A DNA stretch of 64,000 nt, taken from Ruegeria arenilitoris. GTDB lineage: Bacteria > Pseudomonadota > Alphaproteobacteria > Rhodobacterales > Rhodobacteraceae. Shown here in pieces: positions 34,034 to 42,326 of the stretch; the first letter of the stretch is position 1; each line of letters opens with the position of its first letter. The position numbers were made by a program, and so were the translations under genes. The notes below the pieces were generated by a model. The model was not told where the DNA came from. It saw nothing but the letters and a program-made list of their open reading frames with translations, and made no database searches. The stretch covers positions 434,001-498,000 of the forward strand of contig NZ_WPZQ01000001.1 of assembly GCF_013030265.1 (NCBI RefSeq). Reading direction: 5' to 3'.

Positions 34034-34606
34034 TTAGTCAGCTTTCTGAGCTTCAACCGAAATCCTGACTTCGACTTCATCGCTGACGAAGGGTGCAAAC
34101 TGACCCAGATCGAAATCGCTGCGTACAAGCGTTGTGGTCGCGTCGAAACCTGCCCATGGCTTCTTTGCCATCGGATGCTCGGCAACCTGGTTCAGTTTTG
34201 CATCCAGAACCACAGATTTAGTTACGCCGTTCATAGTAAGATCGCCGGTGATGTTCGCAGTGCCTTCACCTGTGACCTCAATTCCGGTCGAGGTGAACGT
34301 GATCAGGTCACCTTCGGCAACGCCAAAGAAATCTTCAGTCATGAAGTGGTCTTCGCGCGGCTTCCAGCCGGTGATCATCTCAACGACAGGCATCGAGACG
34401 CTTACACTCGAAGCTGCGGGATCTTCCTGATCGAACATGATCTCGCCTTCGAAACCTGAGAACATGCCATAGGTCGTCGAAAACCCGAGGTGGTTATAGC
34501 TGAAGACGACCTGGCTATGGCTGGGGTCCAGAACATATTTTTCGGCGCTCGCAAACGCCGTTGTCGCTGATACGGCCAGTGCAGCAGCAAGGAGGGTGGA
34601 TTTCAT
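34034..34606 (-). CDS. YceI family periplasmic protein
   Basis: 190 residues. Sec signal peptide MKSTLLAAALAVSATTAFASA, then the YceI beta-barrel: YVLDPSHSQVVFSYNHLGFSTTYGMF, DHFMTEDFFGV and LTMNGVTKSV are conserved. YceI proteins bind long isoprenoids such as polyprenyl-phosphate or quinone in a lipocalin-like barrel. Convergent with the fusion protein that holds a second YceI domain. Confidence 0.93.
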   Translation of the reverse strand: MKSTLLAAALAVSATTAFASAEKYVLDPSHSQVVFSYNHLGFSTTYGMFSGFEGEIMFDQEDPAASSVSVSMPVVEMITGWKPREDHFMTEDFFGVAEGDLITFTSTGIEVTGEGTANITGDLTMNGVTKSVVLDAKLNQVAEHPMAKKPWAGFDATTTLVRSDFDLGQFAPFVSDEVEVRISVEAQKAD

Positions 34607-34732
34607 GACAATCTCCGCAATTTTGTGTTCGCAAACCTATTGGGTTGCTCAACAACGAAAATGTGCCGCCCAAGGGCGGCACACAACCTCTATTCTCTCA
34701 CAAATTCTGTTCCTTAATGAACAGACGCGTTT

Positions 34733-35251
34733 TTAAGCGAAAATCGCGACACTTCCGCTCAGTTGACCCTTCAGCGCTCGGCTGACATCCGCCGATTCCA
34801 GCGGCAACTTCATCAGAACACTGCCATCAACATCAAACAGTTCGACCTCATCATCTGCAAATCGTGCACCGCCCAATGAGTCGTAGCCGCGGCGCAGAAC
34901 CGTCTGCGGACGTCCATTTTCGTTCTTTTGCAACACGCGTACTTCGCGACGGATCGGATCGAAATAAGCGTCAGGGCGCGGATCCAGCACTTCGATTGTC
35001 AGCAGGCTTACCCCTGCAATCAGGAACACCATCGAAGCCACCAGCTTGATCGGCCAAACCTCTGCACCGGCCACCGAACCGGGCATCAGCCACATCGAAA
35101 ACGCTGAAACGATAAGAAATGCGCCGAGTACGCGGAACAGGATCAGTCGCGCTTTCCAGTTCGGCGCGAAGGTGATCATCACCGGTACAGATTCATCATA
35201 CGCCGAGTTCGGCGCCGCTTGTTGAAATGTGTTCGTATTCATCACGGCCAT
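34733..35251 (-). CDS. Small two-helix membrane protein, unknown function
   Basis: About 172 residues from ATG 35251 (AGGG nine bases upstream; ATG 35242 is an alternative). Two hydrophobic segments: LILFRVLGAFLIVSAFSMWL and IKLVASMVFLIAGVSLLTI. The C-terminal part is a soluble domain with YFDPIRREVRVLQKNENGRP, which looks like a PH-like or membrane-attached beta domain. Function unknown. Divergent from rpsF. Confidence 0.65.
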   Translation of the reverse strand: MAVMNTNTFQQAAPNSAYDESVPVMITFAPNWKARLILFRVLGAFLIVSAFSMWLMPGSVAGAEVWPIKLVASMVFLIAGVSLLTIEVLDPRPDAYFDPIRREVRVLQKNENGRPQTVLRRGYDSLGGARFADDEVELFDVDGSVLMKLPLESADVSRALKGQLSGSVAIFA

Positions 35252-35412
35252 CGCTTTTGCCCTGTCTGTGTTTTCCGACCACCCGGGTAACTCCCGGCTT
35301 GCAAACAACTTTGAGCCGAAAAGCGTCAGGAATTGGGCACCCCAATGGAAATTGGACGACTTCACCAAGGCATATGTGGCGGGACTTGCCCCTGCCGCAC
35401 AAACGTGTATAT

Positions 35413-35484
35413 GGGGCCATCCTTCGCAATATACATGAATCGCGCAGCCTCTCGTGGCAGGGTCGCGAAGGACCAGATGGCCCC
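35413..35484 (+). promoter_or_regulatory. Long leader hairpin ahead of rpsF (candidate S6:S18 autoregulatory RNA)
   Basis: GGGGCCAT-CCTTCGC (35413-35427) pairs with GCGAAGG (35465-35471) and ATGGCCCC (35477-35484), with ACCAG bulged on the 3' side. Fifteen pairs in two blocks, ending 37 bases before the rpsF ATG. Many bacteria have an mRNA structure in this place that is bound by the S6:S18 complex. The characteristic CCG in the bulge is not exact here, so the identity is an inference. Confidence 0.5.
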
Positions 35485-35521
35485 GCCTTTGAAATGCGCC
35501 TTGATAGAAACAGGAGTGCAC

Positions 35522-35875
35522 ATGCCACTGTATGAGCATGTAATGATCGCGCGTCAGGACCTGTCCAACGCGCAGGCAGAAAGCCTAGTCGAACATTTCG
35601 GCACCGTTCTGGCTGACAACGGCGGCAACGTCGTCGAAAGCGAGTACTGGGGCGTTAAGACGATGGCCTACAAGATCAACAAGAACCGCAAAGGCCACTA
35701 TGCCTTCCTGAAGACCGACGCCCCCGCCGGCGCCGTTCAGGAAATGGAACGCCTGATGCGCCTGCATGACGACGTCATGCGCGTTCTGACCATCAAGGTC
35801 GACGAGCATGCCGAGGGCCCCTCGGTCCAGATGCAGAAGCGCGATGAGCGCGAAGGCCGCCGCGAGCGCCGCTGA
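35522..35875 (+). CDS. rpsF: Ribosomal protein S6
   Basis: 117 residues of the 30S platform protein that pairs with S18. Begins MPLYEHVMIARQDLSNAQ; contains YWGVKTMAYKINKNRKGHYAF, the conserved core, and a basic, Arg-rich tail. The ATG follows AGGAGTGCAC. First gene in rpsF-rpsR-rplI. Confidence 0.97.
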   Translation: MPLYEHVMIARQDLSNAQAESLVEHFGTVLADNGGNVVESEYWGVKTMAYKINKNRKGHYAFLKTDAPAGAVQEMERLMRLHDDVMRVLTIKVDEHAEGPSVQMQKRDEREGRRERR

Positions 35876-35902
35876 TCAACGCCTGACGAAAGGACATATA
35901 CC

Positions 35903-36130
35903 ATGGCCGCAAAACCATTTTTCCGCCGCCGCAAGGTTTGCCCGTTCTCGGGCGACAACGCGCCGAAGATCGACTACAAAGACACTCGTCTGCTGCAGCG
36001 CTACATCTCTGAGCGTGGCAAGATCGTTCCTTCGCGCATCACCGCCGTTTCGGCGAAAAAGCAGCGTGAACTGGCCCGTGCTATCAAGCGCGCCCGCTTC
36101 CTCGCCCTGCTGCCCTACGCCGTGAAGTAA
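35903..36130 (+). CDS. rpsR: Ribosomal protein S18
   Basis: 75-residue basic protein: [20 protein letters not shown], then [22 protein letters not shown], and the family's [14 protein letters not shown] end. Binds 16S rRNA with S6. 27 bases after rpsF with a GAAAGGA site. Confidence 0.98.
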   Translation: MAAKPFFRRRKVCPFSGDNAPKIDYKDTRLLQRYISERGKIVPSRITAVSAKKQRELARAIKRARFLALLPYAVK

Positions 36131-36142
36131 GGAGAGACTGAC

Positions 36143-36763
36143 ATGCAAGTTATCCTTCTGGAACGCGTTGCGAAACTGGGTCAAATGGGCGACGTCGTTG
36201 ACGTCAAGCCCGGCTACGCCCGCAACTTCCTGCTGCCCCAAGGCAAAGCGCTGAGCGCGTCCGAGTCGAACATCGCCTCGTTCGAAGCCCAGAAAGCGCA
36301 GCTTGAGGCACGCAACCTGGAAACCAAGAAAGAAGCTGAAGCACTGGCTGAAAAGCTGGATGGCCAGCAGTTCATCGTGATTCGCTCGGCATCGGATGCT
36401 GGCGCCCTGTATGGCTCGGTCACCCCGCGTGACGCCGCAGACGCCGCAACCGACGCTGGTTTCACCGTCGACAAGAAACAGGTCATCCTGATCGCACCGA
36501 TCAAGGAACTGGGCCTGCACTCGGTTGCAGTTAAGCTGCACCCCGAAGTCGAAGTTGAGATCAAGATGAACGTTGCCCGTTCGGAAGAAGAAGCCGAACT
36601 GCAGGCATCGGGCAAATCGATCCAGGAACTGGCAGCCGAAGAAGAAGCCGCTGCTGAATTTGAGATCGCCGAACTGTTCGACGACATCGGCTCGGCCGCT
36701 TCGGAAGACGAAGAGCTGGCTCCCGAAGCTGCTCCGGCTGAGGAAGACGAAGCCAAAGCCTAA
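36143..36763 (+). CDS. rplI: Ribosomal protein L9
   Basis: 206 residues, against about 150 in E. coli, because of an acidic C-terminal extension from about residue 150 ([27 protein letters not shown]) seen in many roseobacters. N-terminal domain has [32 protein letters not shown], the family signature. Follows rpsR by 12 bases. Confidence 0.97.
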   Translation: MQVILLERVAKLGQMGDVVDVKPGYARNFLLPQGKALSASESNIASFEAQKAQLEARNLETKKEAEALAEKLDGQQFIVIRSASDAGALYGSVTPRDAADAATDAGFTVDKKQVILIAPIKELGLHSVAVKLHPEVEVEIKMNVARSEEEAELQASGKSIQELAAEEEAAAEFEIAELFDDIGSAASEDEELAPEAAPAEEDEAKA

Positions 36764-36784
36764 TCCTTTTGGATTTCAGATACG

Positions 36785-36816
36785 AAAGGCCGCGTATGAT
36801 TGCGCGGCCTTTTTTC
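36785..36816 (+). terminator. Terminator after rplI
   Basis: AAGGCCGCG / CGCGGCCTT with an 8-base loop then a T-run, 22 bases past the rplI stop. Confidence 0.92.
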
Positions 36817-36914
36817 TTTGCGTCATACGAGCAAAATTTGGCCAGAATTCAGACCTAAGCTTGCAGTCTGATGATGGCACCATATCATCGGCCATCGCAT
36901 CTCGGAGATTCCCC

Positions 36915-37391
36915 ATGACTGACTACTTTCGCCGCAGCGTATTGGCCTTTGTTCTCTTTGCTCCGCTGGCCGCTTGCGGTGGCCCGGATACGCCGACGCA
37001 AGATACATTCAATCCCCCACTCTACCCCAATGAAACGCCCGAACTGCGTGAATCAATCAACAAATGGGCGGATCACTACGAGCTGCCGCGTGAATTGCTG
37101 CATAAACTTGCCATTCGCGAAAGCACCCACCGTCCCTGGGCCGTAAACCGCCCTTACTATGGCTTACTGCAAATCCTTCCCGCTACCGCGCGATCGATGG
37201 GCTACACCGGAAATGCTCAAGGGTTGCTGGATGCAGATACAAATCTCGAGTTTGCAGGAAAATACCTGCGCGGCGCATGGCTTCTGTCGGACGGTGATCA
37301 GCAACGAGCAATCTTTTTGTATGCCAAGGGCTACTATCCCGAGGCAAAAAAGCGTGGAATGTTGGTCGAGACCGGGTTGGTCAAAGAATAA
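36915..37391 (+). CDS. Lipoprotein lytic transglycosylase (SLT domain)
   Basis: 158 residues from ATG 36915 (GGAG nine bases upstream). Lipoprotein signal: hydrophobic stretch ending LAACGG, with Cys21 or so as lipid attachment. SLT-type domain: catalytic Glu in LAIRESTHRPWAVNRPYYGLLQILPATARSMGY, followed by DADTNLEFAGKYLRGAW. Cleaves peptidoglycan glycan strands. Short for the family, with a minimal domain only. Upstream neighbour of luxR on the same strand. Confidence 0.88.
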   Translation: MTDYFRRSVLAFVLFAPLAACGGPDTPTQDTFNPPLYPNETPELRESINKWADHYELPRELLHKLAIRESTHRPWAVNRPYYGLLQILPATARSMGYTGNAQGLLDADTNLEFAGKYLRGAWLLSDGDQQRAIFLYAKGYYPEAKKRGMLVETGLVKE

Positions 37392-37570
37392 TGTCGTCTG
37401 ATTTGCGAAAAACCCTCGGCCAAAGACCGTTTGGTGTGGATTACCCGCAATAAACTAACAGAATCGCGTTAATCTGTTGCCAATAGCACTCAATAAGCCC
37501 ATGTGATATACACAAATGGCTTGCACAAGACCCTTTGGTTGACGCAACGTAGACTTCTATGGGGAAAGAT

Positions 37571-37621
37571 ATGGCAGTTTGTTGGGGAACGCTGCCGACG
37601 GTACAAAGGTTGGACAGTTGA
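37571..37621 (+). CDS. Possible 16-residue leader peptide overlapping luxR start
   Basis: ATG at 37571 has GGGGA five bases upstream. The frame encodes MAVCWGTLPTVQRLDS and its stop (TGA, 37619-37621) overlaps the likely luxR start TTG (37618-37620). The arrangement would couple LuxR translation to this peptide. It could also be a remnant of the luxR N-terminus in another frame. Confidence 0.35.
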   Translation: MAVCWGTLPTVQRLDS

Positions 37622-38319
37622 AGCTCATCGACTTGGCCGCAATAGATCACGAGGAGAAGTCGGCTTACGACATCATTAACTCTGTATGTGATGAGCTTGG
37701 CTTCGACTACGCCTCTTATGCGACCACACACCCAGTTAAGGGCGACGTGCAGGGTTATGCAAATTACCCTGACGAGTGGAAGATTCATTATGGGAGCCAA
37801 GGCTTTCATAAGGTTGATCCAACGCTCTATCAATCCGCGCTGAGTATTGCGCCCGTTGATTGGGGGCGTTTCAATCATGATGACAAGTTCAATGCCGTTT
37901 TCCGTGACGCCCATGATTTCGGAATAACCGATCGCGGGCTGACTGTTCCGATCCGGGGGCCATATGGCGAATGTGGCTTGTTGAGTGTCACCAAGGATTG
38001 TTCTGACACCGAATGGAAAAAGCTGAAGAAACACGTCATGGGGGATCTTCAGCTGGCAGCTGTACAGGCGCATGATACCGTTATGCAGTCAGGATTGCTG
38101 GCCAAGGCGCTTTATCTACCTGCTCTGTCATCGCGCGAAAAAGAGATCTTGCAATGGACAGCTGAAGGTAAGTCTCAGCAGGATATCGGTGATATTCTTT
38201 GCATCTCTCACCGTACAGTCGAAGTTCATATGCGTTCTGGTCGCGAAAAACTGGGTGCTTTGACTACCCCGCAAGCCATCGGAAGGGCAATAGGTCTGGG
38301 TTTAATCTACCCTGGGTAA
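37618..38319 (+). CDS. LuxR-family quorum-sensing regulator
   Basis: 233 residues from TTG 37618, which has AAGG eight bases upstream and overlaps a short leader frame; an in-frame TTG at 37579 would add 13 residues. N-terminal acyl-homoserine-lactone-binding domain with the conserved Trp, Tyr and Asp in YPDEWKIHYGSQGFHKVDP. C-terminal GerE/LuxR helix-turn-helix: LSSREKEILQWTAEGKSQQDIG ... SHRTVEVHMRSGREKL. Binds the signal made by the LuxI encoded 96 bases downstream and controls target promoters, probably including luxI. No ATG start is available in frame. Confidence 0.93.
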   Translation: MKLIDLAAIDHEEKSAYDIINSVCDELGFDYASYATTHPVKGDVQGYANYPDEWKIHYGSQGFHKVDPTLYQSALSIAPVDWGRFNHDDKFNAVFRDAHDFGITDRGLTVPIRGPYGECGLLSVTKDCSDTEWKKLKKHVMGDLQLAAVQAHDTVMQSGLLAKALYLPALSSREKEILQWTAEGKSQQDIGDILCISHRTVEVHMRSGREKLGALTTPQAIGRAIGLGLIYPG

Positions 38320-38340
38320 TCAAATTAGGCCCAAAATTAC

Positions 38341-38377
38341 GGGAAATCCCCAATAGTCTTGTTTCGAAACTAAGTTA
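38341..38377. promoter_or_regulatory. Palindromes between luxR and luxI (lux-box candidates)
   Basis: Two short palindromes: GGGAAATCCC at 38341-38350 and GTTTCGAAAC at 38361-38370. The second is extended by CTT on its left and TAAG on its right, giving an imperfect 17-base dyad. Either could be the LuxR site for luxI. Weak evidence; no match to the classical lux box consensus over its full length. Confidence 0.35.
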
Positions 38378-38415
38378 ATCTCCTCTCTACGGTAACCAGA
38401 CTGTAGGGGGATGGA

Positions 38416-39279
38416 ATGATCATCGTAATTGATGGTATCAACCAGCATAAGTTCAATCATGTCTTGGATGACATGTATAAACTGCGGGCACGTGTGTTCG
38501 GGGATCGCCTTGGGTGGGATGTAAATATCCAAGACGGGCGTGAAAAAGACCAGTTCGACGACCTGCATCCTGCACACGTGGTCAGCATCAACGACGAGGG
38601 GGACGTCGTTGGGTGCATGCGCCTGTTGCAGACCACCGGGCCACACATGCTGGCCGATGTATTCAGCTCGATCATGGACGGCGAACCGCCCATTCGAAGC
38701 TCTCAGGTTTGGGAAGCAACCCGCTTCTGTGTAGACACAAAGAAACTTGGACGTGGACGCGGTAAGAATTCCGTATCTTACGTAACCAGCGAAGTCATGA
38801 TCGGCTCATTCGAATACGCCCAGGAGGCGGGTGTTCTGGATGCGATCGCAGTTATTGACCCAGTCATGAATCGGGTTCTTCAGCGTTCGGGCAATGCGCC
38901 GTGCGATTATGTCGGATCAGCAAAGCCAATGGGCAAGGTTGTTGCGATGGCGGCATTGATGGATTGCTCGGATGAACGTATCTCGGCCATTCGCGAATAT
39001 GCCGATATTGATCACGACGTCTTCCTGACGGATGAGCAGGCACTCGAAAGGTTTGAAACAGGCCGTATTGCGTTCCAGCAAGACGCCACGACCGCGAATT
39101 TAGACCACCAACCGCTCACTGAACTGGAAAAATACTTTGTCGAGCAAATGCACTCGGCAACAACGAAAACCGAAGTCGAAGCTGTTCTCAGATTGATCGA
39201 GGCACTTTCGGATCGGTTCACCCCAGAGCAAAAGACTGCTCTGTTAAAGACCCCCCGTGCTTTTGCTCATGAGGCCTGA
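38416..39279 (+). CDS. LuxI-family N-acyl-homoserine-lactone synthase with C-terminal extension
   Basis: 287 residues. Makes acyl-homoserine lactone from S-adenosylmethionine and acyl-ACP. All invariant LuxI residues are present: R24, F28, W34, D45, D48, R69, E100, R103. The synthase domain ends near residue 205, typical LuxI length. A further ~80 residues follow (from about HDVFLTDEQALERF), with a helical LTELEKYFVEQMHSATTKTEVEAVLRLIEALSDRF segment not found in classical LuxI. GGGGGATGGA precedes the ATG. Terminator after the stop. Confidence 0.95.
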   Translation: MIIVIDGINQHKFNHVLDDMYKLRARVFGDRLGWDVNIQDGREKDQFDDLHPAHVVSINDEGDVVGCMRLLQTTGPHMLADVFSSIMDGEPPIRSSQVWEATRFCVDTKKLGRGRGKNSVSYVTSEVMIGSFEYAQEAGVLDAIAVIDPVMNRVLQRSGNAPCDYVGSAKPMGKVVAMAALMDCSDERISAIREYADIDHDVFLTDEQALERFETGRIAFQQDATTANLDHQPLTELEKYFVEQMHSATTKTEVEAVLRLIEALSDRFTPEQKTALLKTPRAFAHEA

Positions 39280-39310
39280 CCCCCTCACCTCATAAGTCAA
39301 AGCCACCCAT

Positions 39311-39350
39311 GCGGAGCCGTCTTATTTCAGACGGCTCCGCTTTATTTTGG
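39311..39350 (+). terminator. Terminator after luxI
   Basis: GCGGAGCCGTCT / AGACGGCTCCGC, twelve pairs with loop TATTTC, followed by TTTATTTT. Also close to the 3' end of the convergent trigger factor gene. Confidence 0.9.
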
Positions 39351-39375
39351 TCCCTGATCGGGGGAAGGAAGAGGA

Positions 39376-40707
39376 TTATTCCTCTTCCAGTGCCTCAACG
39401 GCTTGCTGCAGATCGTCTTTGCTGACTTCTTTGTCTGCAACCTGAGCCAGTTCGAAGACGTAGTCGATAACCTTGTCTTCAAAGATCGGCGCGCGCAGTT
39501 GCTGCTGCATCTGTGCGTTCTGCTGCACGAACTCGAAGAACTGGCGTTCCTGTCCTGGGTACTGACGTGCCTGGTTCATGATTGCCTGAGTCATCTCGGC
39601 ATCAGTAACTTCAACTTCGGCTTTCTGACCCAGTTCTGCCAGCAGCAGACCCAGACGCACGCGGCGTTCAGCCAGCTTGTTGTGCTCGTCGGTCGGCTCG
39701 ATCTCGGCGTGGTCGTGACCTTCCACTTCCGGGTTTTCTTCGTGCCACAGCTGGTGTGCGATCTGCTTGGCTTCGGCATCAACCAGCGACGGCGGCAGGT
39801 CGAACGATACCTTGGTGTCCAGCGCGTCCAGCAGGGCCCGCTTCATAACTGCGCGAGATGCACCGGCGTATTCCGCTTCCAAACGCTCGGCGATCTGAGC
39901 CTTCAGCGCAGCCAGATCTTCTGCACCAAACTTTGTAGCCAGTTCATCGTTGACCTCAGCAGCGACCGGCTCCTTCACCTCTTTGATGGTGCAGGTGAAG
40001 ACAGCGTCTTTGCCAGCCAGGTGCTCGGCACCGTACTCTTCGGGGAAGGTTACGTTGACGTCCTTCTCCTCTTCGGCCTTTACGCCAACCAGTTGCTCTT
40101 CGAAGCCAGGAATGAAGCTGTTCGAGCCCAGAACCAGCGGATAATCTTCTGCTGAACCACCCTCGAACTCTTCGCCGTCAACTTTACCAACAAAGTCGAA
40201 TACGATCTGGTCACCATCTTTGGCTTTCGAGCCTTTGCGACGCGCTTTGAAATCCTGCGCTGTCTCGGCCAGATTGTTCAGTGCTTCTTCGACAGCTGCG
40301 TCATCTGCTTTGACTACCAGCTTTTCCAGTTCGACCGACTTCAGGTCTACCTCAGGGATTTCAGGCAGCGCTTCATAGGACATTGCGACTTCGACGTCAT
40401 CGCCTTCTTTCCAGTCCTCGTTGGTCATCTTGACCTCGGGCTGCAGGGCAGGACGTTCGCCGCTGTCTTCAAAATGCTTGTTCATCGCGCCGTCGATGGA
40501 TTCCTGCATCGCTTCGCCCAGCAGGCGCTGACCAAACTGCTTTTTCAGCAGCGCCATCGGCACCTTGCCTTTGCGGAAACCCTTCATTTCGATTTCCGGC
40601 TGCGCTTCGGTCAGCTTTTCGTTGACCTTTTCGTCCAGCTCGGCGGCGGTGACAGTGATGTTGTAACCGCGTTTCAGACCTTCGTTCAGCGTCTCGGTAA
40701 CCTGCAT
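39376..40707 (-). CDS. tig: Trigger factor (ribosome-bound chaperone)
   Basis: 443 residues. Chaperone/prolyl isomerase at the ribosome exit. N-terminal ribosome-binding domain with GFRKGKVP (the signature loop), FKBP-type PPIase domain near residues 155-245 ([43 protein letters not shown]), C-terminal helical chaperone domain, acidic tail. Start [15 protein letters not shown] at ATG 40707; a 5'-extended reading is not supported. Convergent with luxI. Confidence 0.97.
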   Translation of the reverse strand: MQVTETLNEGLKRGYNITVTAAELDEKVNEKLTEAQPEIEMKGFRKGKVPMALLKKQFGQRLLGEAMQESIDGAMNKHFEDSGERPALQPEVKMTNEDWKEGDDVEVAMSYEALPEIPEVDLKSVELEKLVVKADDAAVEEALNNLAETAQDFKARRKGSKAKDGDQIVFDFVGKVDGEEFEGGSAEDYPLVLGSNSFIPGFEEQLVGVKAEEEKDVNVTFPEEYGAEHLAGKDAVFTCTIKEVKEPVAAEVNDELATKFGAEDLAALKAQIAERLEAEYAGASRAVMKRALLDALDTKVSFDLPPSLVDAEAKQIAHQLWHEENPEVEGHDHAEIEPTDEHNKLAERRVRLGLLLAELGQKAEVEVTDAEMTQAIMNQARQYPGQERQFFEFVQQNAQMQQQLRAPIFEDKVIDYVFELAQVADKEVSKDDLQQAVEALEEE

Positions 40708-40837
40708 TATGGTAGTCCCCATAGGATTCGGGGCGCGCAAAACGGCGCGCCGGGCAAATTTGACGCCTTCTATTTGCCCAGCCGCCCGCGTGCAAGGGGC
40801 AAGTGCCAGATCTGCCCTGTTTTACCGACCTAACAAA

Positions 40838-40873
40838 CAAAAAAACGCCCCGGTGCGAGCCGAGGCGTTTTCA
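40838..40873 (-). terminator. Terminator after the porin gene
   Basis: AAAACGCC ... GGCGTTTT with an inner CGG/CCG pairing, T-run on the minus strand. It begins 19 bases past the porin stop. Confidence 0.8.
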
Positions 40874-40891
40874 GATCACAAAGAGATCTGG

Positions 40892-42016
40892 TCAGAACCT
40901 CCAACGGGCGCCAAGCACCCATGCTTCGTTCTTGTCAAAGGACACACTGTCTTTGAAGTCATGGTTGCGATACTTCAGATAGGCATCCGTATTAATGCTG
41001 TCGATACGCTGAACAACGGCGATACCCCAGGCTCTTGTGCTGGATCCGTCATTCTCAAAATCAGCGCCGTCGTAGTAGTCGATACCAACCCCGGTTTTAC
41101 CCCACGAAATCCAGTCATCCTCGTAGGCGATCTTGCCATACCAGTAGTTCGGATCAGATGCTCCGACCGCATCATTGCTTCGCGTACCGCCTGCAACGGT
41201 AAAGCTCAGACCGTTTTGCAACAGAACCGAGGCCGAACCGATGGTGTCCTTACGATCACCCGAGTTATCGTCTGCCTGACGAACTGCATAAGCGACACCC
41301 GCCGAGAACTCGACGCCACCGCTGAAGGTGTTGTTATAGAAAACACCTACGTCATAGTAGTCGTCATCATCGCTGCTGGACAGAATGTTCTGACCATATG
41401 CAAAACCGGCAGAGAATCCGTTGAAGCTGGGCGTGTCATAACGAATACGACCGCGGCGTGAGCCATCAAAGTTGCTGCTGGAGTCGCCGACGGTGATGTC
41501 ACTCAGAATGCCGTCAGTGCCGCGGTAAAAGAAGCCCGAGTTTTCATCATTGGTAAATGAGTAAAGCGCCGTACCTACATAGGACAGGTCTACTTCGGCA
41601 GCACCATCCGATACCATGCTGCCCTGACCGGCCGAGAATTTACCCCAGTTGCCCTTCAGTGCAAAATCAACGTGGCGGATGTCTTCACGCGTCCAGCCGC
41701 TGAAGTTGGTACCAAGCTGGTTCCATTCGGACGAGTTTGGCAGGCCCAGCGCCGATTCAAACCGGAACGTGAACTCGTTTTGGCCAAACGGCTGCATAAG
41801 GCGCAGACCAACGCGGCTGTTTGACAGATCGTTGTCCAACACGCGTGTCTCAGTTTGCTGCCCATCATCTACCGAGATGAGTGCAGGGTTGAACTGTCCG
41901 TACAGCAGGACATATCCGCCACTGTTATTTTCGTATTTCAATTCGGCAGCGGCTGGAATTGCCGTCGTTGCGGCCAGTACTGCAGCTGCGGAAGAGAGTT
42001 TGAGATTAAGGGTCAT
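40892..42016 (-). CDS. Outer-membrane porin
   Basis: About 374 residues. Signal peptide MTLNLKLSSAAAVLAATTAIPAAAE; start at ATG 42016 or the in-frame ATG 42028. The rest is beta-strand rich with alternating aromatic and polar residues, GGYVLLYGQFNPAL and GLRLMQPFGQNEFTFRFESAL near the start, and the C-terminal aromatic end RWRF required for outer-membrane insertion. Porin of the Rhodobacter type, general diffusion channel. Preceded by a 310-base intergenic region that must hold the promoter. Confidence 0.92.
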   Translation of the reverse strand: MTLNLKLSSAAAVLAATTAIPAAAELKYENNSGGYVLLYGQFNPALISVDDGQQTETRVLDNDLSNSRVGLRLMQPFGQNEFTFRFESALGLPNSSEWNQLGTNFSGWTREDIRHVDFALKGNWGKFSAGQGSMVSDGAAEVDLSYVGTALYSFTNDENSGFFYRGTDGILSDITVGDSSSNFDGSRRGRIRYDTPSFNGFSAGFAYGQNILSSSDDDDYYDVGVFYNNTFSGGVEFSAGVAYAVRQADDNSGDRKDTIGSASVLLQNGLSFTVAGGTRSNDAVGASDPNYWYGKIAYEDDWISWGKTGVGIDYYDGADFENDGSSTRAWGIAVVQRIDSINTDAYLKYRNHDFKDSVSFDKNEAWVLGARWRF

Positions 42017-42326
42017 TTCACTCACCATGAAAAGTTCCGGTTTCAGGTACTGCTCAAATGTTTACTGAACGCGATGGTTCCAGAGGCGCTCAGTCCATGC
42101 CGTATATTCATTGCAAATCCGCCACAGCCGACACAGCGATGAAAGACACATTATTATTTCTTTTCAAAAGGCTACATTTACAAGCCCAGGTGGCAGCAAA
42201 TTGCTCCCAAATAAATTCTGCCCTTCCGTTATGCGTCTGGCAAACACTCGCTATGCATTAACGCAGAATGAACCGGCATAAAGTCGCCAATCCTACGCTC
42301 AGTAGGCCACTATTTGCGCAACGCAA
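42017..42326. other. Porin upstream region
   Basis: No gene seen. An A/T-rich tract near 42145-42180 is promoter-like on the minus strand, and CCTAC/GTAGG (42292-42306) makes a small hairpin close to the end of the upstream gene. A regulatory small RNA cannot be excluded from sequence alone. Confidence 0.35.

Noticed and set aside
35333-35521. Upstream extension of the S6 reading frame
   Set aside because: It runs through the leader hairpin and S6 homologs start at MPLYEHV, which has the ribosome site.
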